A DNA stretch of 5,579 nucleotides from CAYREE01 sp964423225. Its GTDB lineage: Archaea > Altiarchaeota > Altiarchaeia > IMC4 > SCGC-AAA252-I15. A program made the translations under genes and the position numbers. The stretch is from the NCBI GenBank assembly GCA_964423225.1, contig CAYREE010000142.1, forward strand, positions 1-5,579, written 5' to 3'. The notes under the pieces were generated by a model. The model worked only from the letters and a program-made list of their open reading frames with translations. It was not told the origin of the DNA and ran no database searches. Positions 1 through 4,588 of the stretch are shown piece after piece (within the stretch, counting starts at the first letter, position 1; every line of letters starts with the position of its first letter).

Positions 1-245
1 AAGGTTATAGTATACATATAGGTGGTGAAGATTTCACTGTTAAATTCGAGGAAAAAGTAGGACTCATGGGAAAAAATAAATATTCTGTCCAGGTCCAGGG
101 GCCAGATGGCGGCAAACAATACCTAGGATCAGAAAAAGATACAGTAACCTATCTGGAATATCTATTCCAAAAAGACGATGTGTTACGTGGATTAAACCAA
201 GAACAAAGAGCTCCAATAGTACGAGATGGTCGTAGAGGAGGTTAA
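1..245 (+). CDS. Unrecognised protein, 3' end only
   Basis: An open frame enters from the left edge (first whole codon at base 3) and runs 80 residues to a TAA at 243-245. It begins around GYSIHIGGEDF and ends in a basic, glycine-rich tail, VRDGRRGG. The body alternates short beta-like stretches (FTVKF, KYSVQVQG) with a more helical segment near TVTYLEYLFQKDDVLRGL. There is no membrane segment and no Cys. I recognise no family. An in-frame ATG at 66 could be an internal start, but the frame stays open and coding-like upstream of it, so the gene probably starts outside the window. It converges on the next gene with a 21-base gap that shows no T-run or hairpin. Confidence 0.6.
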   Translation, partial: GYSIHIGGEDFTVKFEEKVGLMGKNKYSVQVQGPDGGKQYLGSEKDTVTYLEYLFQKDDVLRGLNQEQRAPIVRDGRRGG

Positions 246-266
246 CCACACTCATCTATAACGAAC

Positions 267-680
267 CTACCCTATCTTCTTATTAAGGTTTGGAATATCA
301 CTAAACAAATGCGTTACAACGCCAATAGTGATGGGTGTCTCTAAAGCCGGGAGAAAATAAGGGACAACAAATAATAATATCCCTGAAGTTACAAGATGGG
401 TTTTCACAAGAGTTGTCATAAGACCAGTTTCATGCAGAGTATTCATATAATCCTTAAAGTTTTTGAAAATATTCACTGGATTCCTATACACTCGAAGTTT
501 TTTCTCAGACTTAGATTTCACAAAAGTGAATACTAAAGCATCCCAATCAATGAAAATAGCGGAAAGGCCAGAGATAAAAATCCAACTCACGATTGTAATA
601 ACTGATGTGCCCGGATAGAATACGAGTAAGGCCAGGATGGTAGTAACCGCTGCGATAATAAAGTGATGGTGTGGAAGCAT
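267..680 (-). CDS. Small membrane protein, DUF457/YdjM-like predicted metal-dependent hydrolase
   Basis: A 137-residue, largely hydrophobic protein with three or four membrane segments (about 8-22, 27-43, 96-110 and 113-125). Seen: a His cluster near the N-terminus (H4-H6), an IDWDA motif (D45, D47) at the end of the second hydrophobic segment, H83 and H95 in the middle, and a THLFSDIPN motif (H124, D128) near the C-terminus. In the DUF457/YdjM family an N-terminal His, a PDxD-like motif, central His residues and a C-terminal HxxxD motif occur in this order and are thought to bind metal in the membrane; substrates are mostly unknown. Here IDWD replaces PDxD, so the assignment is moderate. The ATG at 680 is preceded by no clear Shine-Dalgarno element, and a TATA-like box 21-30 bases upstream points to a leaderless transcript. 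It is convergent with the left-edge gene and divergent from the gene at 737. Confidence 0.65.
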   Translation of the reverse strand: MLPHHHFIIAAVTTILALLVFYPGTSVITIVSWIFISGLSAIFIDWDALVFTFVKSKSEKKLRVYRNPVNIFKNFKDYMNTLHETGLMTTLVKTHLVTSGILLFVVPYFLPALETPITIGVVTHLFSDIPNLNKKIG

Positions 681-687
681 AGTTTAT

Positions 688-697
688 CTTATATAAG
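688..697 (+). promoter_or_regulatory. Candidate palindromic TATA box for the gene at 737
   Basis: CTTATATAAG is a perfect 10-base palindrome. Read rightward it would place transcription start near 716-722, giving a leader of about 15-20 bases that carries the GTGAT element ahead of the ATG at 737. Read leftward it lies too close to the start at 680 to serve that gene. Its symmetry means TBP could bind either way, with orientation set by flanking BRE bases. Confidence 0.4.
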
Positions 698-700
698 TCC

Positions 701-710
701 TTAAAATAAT
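701..710 (-). promoter_or_regulatory. Candidate TATA box for the leftward membrane-protein gene
   Basis: On the minus strand this reads ATTATTTTAA, centred about 26 bases ahead of the ATG at 680. That spacing would put the transcription start at or next to the start codon, matching a leaderless archaeal mRNA, and no ribosome-binding sequence is visible. It is inferred from position and composition only. Confidence 0.35.
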
Positions 711-726
711 ATGGTTTTGAAGCTAT

Positions 727-731
727 GTGAT
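727..731 (+). promoter_or_regulatory. Ribosome-binding site, GTGAT type
   Basis: GTGAT lies five bases before the ATG at 737 and matches the 3' half of the archaeal Shine-Dalgarno consensus GGAGGTGATC. It supports 737 as the start codon of the secreted protein. Confidence 0.55.
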
Positions 732-736
732 AGAAG

Positions 737-1663
737 ATGAAGATAAAAAATACTCTCACACTAACAATACTACTAATATTAGTTTCCTATGTCTGTGCGT
801 TCTCACTCAACGAATTGATTGGATGGGAAGAAGATGAAATACCACCACAAGACCAAGAATATTATCCTGAATCAGACGACCAATACAATGACCGGATAGG
901 CCGGGAAACACCACCAAACAACGAAAATCATGAAGAAATACCAGATGAACCAATCCCTGAAGAAGACTTTGAAGACCTACCCCCAAGAGAATTCCCTGAA
1001 GAAATACCCTCAGAAGATCCTGAAGACCATCCCCCCAGAGAAGTTCCAGATGAAGAAGTTGTTGAAGACGAGCAACTAAACGAATACATGGGGACTGCTG
1101 AAAATACAGTGATAAAAAACCCGGGCTCAATAAAAGAAACAGAAGTAATGAGTATGGGAGACAAGCTGAAATTAAACTCATACTATGGTTATATCGACCT
1201 AATAGGCCATCAAACATATAGGGTTTCAGTCGGCTATACCAATATAAATGGGAAACTTGAATATGAGATAATTATCTCGCATCTAGGAGGAGCATTTATA
1301 AATTCTTATGGAAAGTCTGAAGAATCAAATAGTATATATGATAAAGATAGTTATTACCCTCGCCTAAATAGAGTCTCAAAACTACATATAACATTTGAAA
1401 ACCTTCAGGATGCGATAGAAACATACCATCTAATAGAATACATGAACACACTCTGCCAAGACAATGGTAAAAAATGGAATTATCCAGCAGTTATCAGCTG
1501 GGCAACACCATTCTGCTACCAAGAAGGTACAACAAAAGACATTTCAAAAAATGGATATGCAGAATGTTATATAAACTACAAGTTAGATGGAACATTCAGG
1601 GTTTCAAACAACTGCAGATACAAAGCAGCAGCATATAAGATAAAGAAAAGCCACAACTCATAA
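737..1663 (+). CDS. Secreted or surface protein with acidic Pro/Glu-rich stalk
   Basis: A 308-residue exported protein of no recognised family. Residues 1-21 form a signal peptide: basic MKIK start, hydrophobic core 7-19, and a V-C-A site for signal peptidase I after A21. C20 is not in a convincing lipobox. Residues 31-115 are low complexity, with 51 of 85 positions Glu, Asp or Pro; within them is a 17-residue tandem repeat (76-92 and 93-109). Residues about 125-308 look like a folded beta-rich domain with alternating polar and hydrophobic strands (TYRVSVGYTNI, LEYEIIISHL), a helix near 221-240, and four Cys (240, 260, 277, 293) that could form two disulfides outside the cell. The start is supported by ATG plus GTGAT five bases upstream. 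The stalk probably holds the C-terminal domain away from the cell surface; that role is inferred from architecture. It could also be a released protein, since no C-terminal anchor is seen. Confidence 0.75.
   Translation: MKIKNTLTLTILLILVSYVCAFSLNELIGWEEDEIPPQDQEYYPESDDQYNDRIGRETPPNNENHEEIPDEPIPEEDFEDLPPREFPEEIPSEDPEDHPPREVPDEEVVEDEQLNEYMGTAENTVIKNPGSIKETEVMSMGDKLKLNSYYGYIDLIGHQTYRVSVGYTNINGKLEYEIIISHLGGAFINSYGKSEESNSIYDKDSYYPRLNRVSKLHITFENLQDAIETYHLIEYMNTLCQDNGKKWNYPAVISWATPFCYQEGTTKDISKNGYAECYINYKLDGTFRVSNNCRYKAAAYKIKKSHNS
962..1063 (+). repeat. Two-unit 51-base tandem repeat in the acidic stalk
   Basis: Two adjacent 51-base units (962-1012 and 1013-1063) encode EDFEDLPPREFPEEIPS and EDPEDHPPREVPDEEVV. 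Both share ED-x-ED-x-PPRE-x-P followed by an acidic residue and Glu. The DNA is similar but diverged, so the duplication is not very recent or is under loose selection. A shorter related piece (EEIPDEPIPE) lies just upstream. Confidence 0.7.
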
Positions 1664-1691
1664 AAAAAAACTAATAAAAAAAATCTCAAAT

Positions 1692-1716
1692 GTTTTAAAT
1701 AAGCATACTATAATAC
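1692..1716 (+). promoter_or_regulatory. Candidate promoter region for the rhomboid gene
   Basis: The 96-base gap 1664-1759 is very AT-rich, with A8 runs, and holds two TATA-like boxes: GTTTTAAAT (1692-1700) and ACTATAATA near 1708-1716. They would start transcription around 1722 or 1737, leaving leaders of about 38 or 23 bases that include the GTGAT at 1746. The T5 run at 1731-1735 is the only plausible oligo-T termination signal after the upstream gene. I see no hairpin or RNA gene in the gap. Confidence 0.3.
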
Positions 1717-1745
1717 TATTTCAAAAAAAATTTTTGATACAAAAA

Positions 1746-1776
1746 GTGATGTATAAACCATGATGCATATGGGAGG
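1746..1776 (+). promoter_or_regulatory. Competing ribosome-binding signals for the rhomboid start
   Basis: GTGAT at 1746-1750 lies nine bases before the ATG at 1760; a second ATG follows at 1763. A stronger-looking GGAGG at 1772-1776 lies four bases before an in-frame ATG at 1781, which would remove seven residues. The spacing of GGAGG to 1781 is short for the archaeal consensus, so 1760 is kept, but either start gives an intact six-helix protease. Confidence 0.4.
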
Positions 1777-2395
1777 ACGGATGAGCATGTTCATCCGATA
1801 TTTAATAGCAGCAAACGCATTCATGTTCTTCGTAACAGTAGCAATGCCAGCCCTAGTCTACACGTATCTAGCATTAATACCCGCTCGCATACTACTCACA
1901 CCCTGGACAATAGTGACAAGCATGTTCCTACACGCAGACGTCTGGCACATACTATTCAACGTATTCTTCGGCATCATGATGTTCGGCACATTCCTAGAAT
2001 CCATAATAGGCCCCAAAGAATTCAAGCTCGTATACATGGCCGGCGGAATATTCGCTAGCATATCCTATATATTCACCTCGCTAGTACTAGGAATACCCAA
2101 TCCAATGATCCCTGCAGTCGGAGCATCCGGGGCCATATTCGCGGTAATGGGGATGCTAGTCGTACTAAGACCCCATCATAGAATATACTTCAACCTAGTA
2201 TTCCCAATGCCATTTTTCATCTGGTCTCTACTCTACACGATGTTCGCATTATCCTCGATGATCGGGACGATGGGCTCAGTCGCCCACAACGCCCACCTAG
2301 GCGGAATGGTATTCGGCCTAGTATACGGCTACTACTACAAGAAAAAGAAGATGACAAACCAATACACGTATGGAGTATCCTACAAATACGTCTAA
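1760..2395 (+). CDS. Rhomboid family intramembrane serine protease
   Basis: A 211-residue polytopic protein with the six-helix core of the rhomboid family (Pfam PF01694), which cleaves membrane-anchored proteins within or next to their transmembrane segment. The helix pattern is roughly 11-35, 58-82, 87-108, 119-137, 145-167 and 174-193. Diagnostic motifs are all present: HILFN in helix 2 (H63 and N67, matching oxyanion-hole H150 and N154 of E. coli GlpG), GASG with catalytic S123 in helix 4, and AHNAHLGG with catalytic H179 in helix 6. There is no extra domain; the protein ends in a short basic cytosolic-type tail rich in Lys and Tyr. The protease should be active as written. Codon and base usage are GC-richer than in neighbours (27 of 60 G+C at 1921-1980, against 19 of 60 at 1381-1440). 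Natural substrates cannot be read from sequence; two anchored or exported surface proteins are encoded nearby. Its stop codon overlaps that of the convergent gene. Confidence 0.93.
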   Translation: MMHMGGRMSMFIRYLIAANAFMFFVTVAMPALVYTYLALIPARILLTPWTIVTSMFLHADVWHILFNVFFGIMMFGTFLESIIGPKEFKLVYMAGGIFASISYIFTSLVLGIPNPMIPAVGASGAIFAVMGMLVVLRPHHRIYFNLVFPMPFFIWSLLYTMFALSSMIGTMGSVAHNAHLGGMVFGLVYGYYYKKKKMTNQYTYGVSYKYV

Positions 2396-3327
2396 CCCCT
2401 AAAAACATAGACTTCTCGTGTTGAGACATCCACGTAATAACGGACACTATCATCCTTATACTTGAAGATACGGTTATTCACGTCCTCAAAGTCAAATACT
2501 GTGAAAAGCCAATACCCATTCCGACCATACCCTCTTAAAAGCATCATGTCACGCAACACACTATCATCATACCTGTCGATATACGGGTCATGGATGATCG
2601 ACCTAAGAGCATTCGGAGGAATATAACCTGCGCCAGAGACTACTGCATTAGGATGCTCTGCTGTCAAAGCCATTAAAGCCTGACTATTAGACGTATAAAA
2701 AAAGCCGGCAGCAAGAGACCCAATTAATACTACTACCATGAAGAATCCATATACTATCTTAGACGTGCCATTCAACCTCCTATAATCCACCTTATTCCTC
2801 CCTGCATAATGGATTATCTTACCAGTCGCATAAAACACCATTCCTATTCCAAAGGACAGTCCAGTGAAAAACCTCAAAGTATTATTCGACTCCCTCAAAT
2901 GCAGTATAGTCTGGCTCACACCATCAACTACAAGAGGAGTCATAAGAATGCCTGCAAACCAGATAGAAAAAATAAAACCCTTTCTAGGCCTTATGTAAAA
3001 CGGGGCAAGTAATCCGATAAGGCAGCCAAGATTAGTGCCAATGCATCTTGCACACATAGGCAACTGGATATTATTGATAAAAATACTGCGTTCAGGAAGC
3101 TGATGACAATTGTTCAAGATATGCCCATAGTTATACGATAATACTCCGATTCCAAACAATAGTGGATTATCAGAATTGACTGTAAAAGGGGCGGAAAGGA
3201 AGGCAAGATCCACAATAAGGATCGTAAACCCATAGACTAATACTCCAAGATAAAGGACTGACCAAAGCTCTTTATTCGACTCCACCCGGCTCCTAACCTT
3301 TTCAAAATGTTTTAACCAATGCATCAT
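2392..3327 (-). CDS. DUF2085 family membrane protein with soluble C-terminal extension
   Basis: A 311-residue membrane protein of unknown function. Numbering is from the ATG at 3327; a TTG at 3333 is also possible, and an ATG at 3324 follows at once. DUF2085 hallmarks are visible in order: CHQLPERS (C74, H75, R80), LPMCARCIG (C92, R94, C95, G97), DGVSQ (135-139) and ESNNTLRFFTG (146-156). The conserved Cys and His suggest metal or redox chemistry at the membrane, but the family role is not established. Membrane segments lie near 24-43, 54-66, 97-112, 118-133, 153-168 and 191-210. About 100 residues follow the last segment; the end (W273-LFTVFDF, then YYVDVSTREVYVF) resembles the close of a PepSY-like domain, which I infer only weakly. 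The gene converges on the rhomboid gene with a 4-base overlap of stop codons and diverges from the next gene across 14 bases. No Shine-Dalgarno element is visible, suggesting a leaderless or very short leader. Confidence 0.85.
   Translation of the reverse strand: MMHWLKHFEKVRSRVESNKELWSVLYLGVLVYGFTILIVDLAFLSAPFTVNSDNPLLFGIGVLSYNYGHILNNCHQLPERSIFINNIQLPMCARCIGTNLGCLIGLLAPFYIRPRKGFIFSIWFAGILMTPLVVDGVSQTILHLRESNNTLRFFTGLSFGIGMVFYATGKIIHYAGRNKVDYRRLNGTSKIVYGFFMVVVLIGSLAAGFFYTSNSQALMALTAEHPNAVVSGAGYIPPNALRSIIHDPYIDRYDDSVLRDMMLLRGYGRNGYWLFTVFDFEDVNNRIFKYKDDSVRYYVDVSTREVYVFRG
3310..3315 (+). promoter_or_regulatory. Candidate TATA box for the Cys-repeat gene, inside the DUF2085 gene
   Basis: TTTTAA lies 27-32 bases ahead of the ATG at 3342, which suits a leaderless or nearly leaderless start. 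It is within the first codons of the leftward gene. The longer string AAATGTTTTAA (3305-3315) also occurs at 1688-1698 upstream of the rhomboid gene, so it may be a recurrent promoter form or simply AT-rich coincidence. Confidence 0.35.
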
Positions 3328-3341
3328 AATCAATATCTGAT

Positions 3342-4301
3342 ATGAAACCTAAGATCATATTAATAATCCTAATCTGGATTATATTACTCGTATCCGCATA
3401 TTACCTCAATCCATTCACTGAAAAAGAGAAGGTAGAATCCTCGACAACACTTATGCTCACCATACCAACCACGTTAAAGACAACTACCACGAATCCGACA
3501 ACAACCACGATTACTGTGACAACCATCAAATCCACGTCTACAACCATCAGACCAGATACTATTAGGATAGATGCATTCTATGCGAAAAACCCTTTGAAAT
3601 GCAGTAAACTAAAAAGGCTAATGGACAGATCAGGCTGTATAAAGGATATCGCCGTGCTCGTAGAAGATATTAGAGTCTGCAATATCCTGGAATACGATAA
3701 CCATGTGACCGACTGTATCATACGGATAGCAAACAAGACGGAAAACCATTCAATATGCGGACAAATAGCAGGGATTGACAATATGATCTGCGTAAAACAC
3801 AATGCAATACTACAAGAAAATCCGGGATTATGCAGTGAAATCACTGATAAAAGCATTTCAAACGACTGTCTCAGCCAGATGGGTGTATTCTATGAAAAAT
3901 ACACTTACTGTAATATCATCAAAGACCTGGATGCACGAGATAATTGCATTCTAAACCTGGCAAAAAAGATATCAAACCTCGGTTTCTGCGAAATGATACT
4001 AAATAATACACTAACCAAAGACGAATGTATACGACAAGTCGCATACAATAAAGGATACTATAAAGACTGTAATAACATCAATAATGAGGATATTAGACAA
4101 AAATGCTATAGGGAGATCGCAGCCCTAAACAAGGATGAAACACCCTGCATGTTTTTCATAGATCCAGTAGAACAGATAACATGTAATGCAATAGCAAAAC
4201 ACAACCTGGAATACTGCGAAAAAATCAGTCAAAAACGCGATAAAAAAGACTATAAAGACTGTATATACCTTACGAATACATCAATCAACAAATACTTATA
4301 A
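3342..4301 (+). CDS. Membrane-anchored surface protein: Thr-rich stalk plus 26-residue di-cysteine repeats
   Basis: A 319-residue protein in three parts. Residues 5-20 are a hydrophobic signal or anchor segment; V17-S-A19 could be a signal peptidase site, otherwise it stays as an N-terminal anchor. Residues 35-73 are a stalk with 20 Thr in 39 positions plus Pro and Ser, a likely target for O-glycosylation. Residues 87-307 hold 18 Cys at 87, 99, 113, 125, 139, 150, 164, 176, 190, 202, 216, 229, 243, 255, 269, 281, 292 and 307. Spacings alternate 12 and 14 with few deviations, so nine Cys pairs recur about every 26 residues. Around the Cys recur patterns such as C-x2-I and C-[IL]-x3-A, suggesting short helix pairs stapled by disulfides. 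N-linked sequons are present at N131, N135, N221 and N312. The even Cys number and exported architecture favour disulfides over metal clusters. I know no function for such a protein; adhesion or ligand binding at the cell surface is a guess. The ferredoxin gene follows after 41 bases. Confidence 0.78.
   Translation: MKPKIILIILIWIILLVSAYYLNPFTEKEKVESSTTLMLTIPTTLKTTTTNPTTTTITVTTIKSTSTTIRPDTIRIDAFYAKNPLKCSKLKRLMDRSGCIKDIAVLVEDIRVCNILEYDNHVTDCIIRIANKTENHSICGQIAGIDNMICVKHNAILQENPGLCSEITDKSISNDCLSQMGVFYEKYTYCNIIKDLDARDNCILNLAKKISNLGFCEMILNNTLTKDECIRQVAYNKGYYKDCNNINNEDIRQKCYREIAALNKDETPCMFFIDPVEQITCNAIAKHNLEYCEKISQKRDKKDYKDCIYLTNTSINKYL
3357..3366 (-). promoter_or_regulatory. Candidate TATA box for the DUF2085 gene, inside the Cys-repeat gene
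   Basis: On the minus strand this reads TTATTAATAT, about 30-39 bases ahead of the ATG at 3327. It would give a leader of roughly ten bases or less. It lies within codons 6-9 of the rightward gene, so each divergent gene seems to carry the other's promoter. Position and composition are the only evidence. Confidence 0.3.
3444..3560 (+). repeat. Thr-codon-rich low-complexity stalk region
   Basis: This stretch encodes residues 35-73, of which 20 are Thr, with runs of four Thr at 47-50 and 53-56. The codons are mixed (ACA, ACC, ACG, ACT), so the enrichment is selected at protein level rather than produced by a simple microsatellite. Such Thr/Pro tracts commonly act as glycosylated spacers in archaeal surface proteins. 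Confidence 0.7.
3600..4262 (+). repeat. Nine degenerate 26-residue di-cysteine units
   Basis: From the codon for C87 to that for C307 the Cys-to-Cys distances are 12, 14, 12, 14, 11, 14, 12, 14, 12, 14, 13, 14, 12, 14, 12, 11 and 15 residues. This defines units of C-x11-C-x13, or 78 bases, repeated eight and a half times. Apart from Cys, residues vary strongly and the DNA units are not alike, so the array is old and held by structure. Confidence 0.75.
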
Positions 4302-4303
4302 AC
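4295..4303 (+). promoter_or_regulatory. Candidate TATA box for the ferredoxin gene
   Basis: CTTATAAAC overlaps the stop codon of the Cys-repeat gene and is 40-48 bases ahead of the ATG at 4343, predicting a start near 4324-4326 and a leader of under 20 bases. The leader has only a weak GAGAGTG-like match to the ribosome-binding consensus. Read-through from the upstream gene is also possible, as no T-run separates them. Confidence 0.4.
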
Positions 4304-4342
4304 TAGAGCACATAATCATTGTAATAAGAGAGTGTTTATTCT

Positions 4343-4549
4343 ATGGGTAAAAAATATAAGGTAAAACAAGATCGGGGAGCTTGTATCGGTTGTGGTGCAT
4401 GTGAGTCAGTCTGTCCAGAAAACTGGAAGATGATGGATGACGGAAAGGCAAAACCGATGAAAACCGAGATGGAAGAAGTCGGATGCAACCGTGATGCAGA
4501 GGAAAACTGTCCAGTAGCATGCATAAAGATCGAAGAAATTGAATCCTAA
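4343..4549 (+). CDS. Single-cluster [4Fe-4S] ferredoxin
   Basis: A 68-residue acidic electron carrier of the short archaeal/Thermotoga type, which shuttles electrons at low potential between cytoplasmic oxidoreductases. The N-terminal motif C14-IG-C17-GA-C20-ESV-C24-P and the C-terminal C56-P together supply the cluster ligands, expected to be C14, C17, C20 and C56. C24 and C48 match in position the two Cys that form a disulfide in Pyrococcus furiosus ferredoxin. Where that protein has Asp as second ligand (D14 there), this one has the standard Cys. C60 in CPVACI is an extra Cys next to the cluster site. There is no second CxxCxxC motif, so only one cluster is expected. The start is the first ATG and gives the usual family length. 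It lies 41 bases after the Cys-repeat gene and 39 bases before the next; redox partners are not encoded in the window. Confidence 0.93.
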   Translation: MGKKYKVKQDRGACIGCGACESVCPENWKMMDDGKAKPMKTEMEEVGCNRDAEENCPVACIKIEEIES

Positions 4550-4552
4550 AGC

Positions 4553-4558
4553 TTTTTA
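4553..4558 (+). promoter_or_regulatory. T-run after ferredoxin: possible terminator or TATA-like element
   Basis: TTTTTA begins three bases after the ferredoxin stop codon. An oligo-T tract here could end the ferredoxin transcript, as archaeal RNA polymerase stops at T-runs. It is also 31-36 bases ahead of the ATG at 4589, at the distance expected for a promoter. The sequence does not separate the two readings. GGGGT at 4581-4585 is a partial ribosome-binding match close to that ATG. Confidence 0.3.
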
Positions 4559-4588
4559 CAATTCACTCATATCAATAAACGGGGTAAA

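Noticed and set aside
64..255. Minus-strand open frame of 63 codons at the left edge
   Set aside because: It overlaps the better supported + strand frame, which is open from the edge and has ordinary amino-acid composition. The choice is not certain, because neither product is recognised.
785..799. Possible lipoprotein lipobox ending at C20 of the secreted protein
   Set aside because: The residues before C20 are S-Y-V, which do not fit the usual small residue at -1; a V-C-A signal peptidase I site one residue later fits better.
807..1217. Minus-strand open frame of 136 codons opposite the acidic stalk
   Set aside because: It is the antisense shadow of the Glu/Pro-rich repeat, giving Leu/Gly/Ser-rich low complexity; the + strand has signal peptide, ribosome-binding site and a folded domain.
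1661..1680. A-rich tract after the secreted-protein stop as a terminator
   Set aside because: On the transcribed + strand it gives A rather than U in the RNA, so it does not match archaeal oligo-U termination; the T5 run at 1731-1735 is the better candidate.
2217..2453. Minus-strand open frame across the rhomboid 3' end
   Set aside because: It overlaps the conserved catalytic His region of the rhomboid on the other strand and is Arg/Ser-rich with no recognisable motif.
3600..4262. Zinc-finger or iron-sulfur reading of the 18-Cys region
   Set aside because: No C-x2-C or C-x3-C pairs occur; spacings are 11-15 residues throughout and the protein has an export/anchor segment, so disulfides are more likely.
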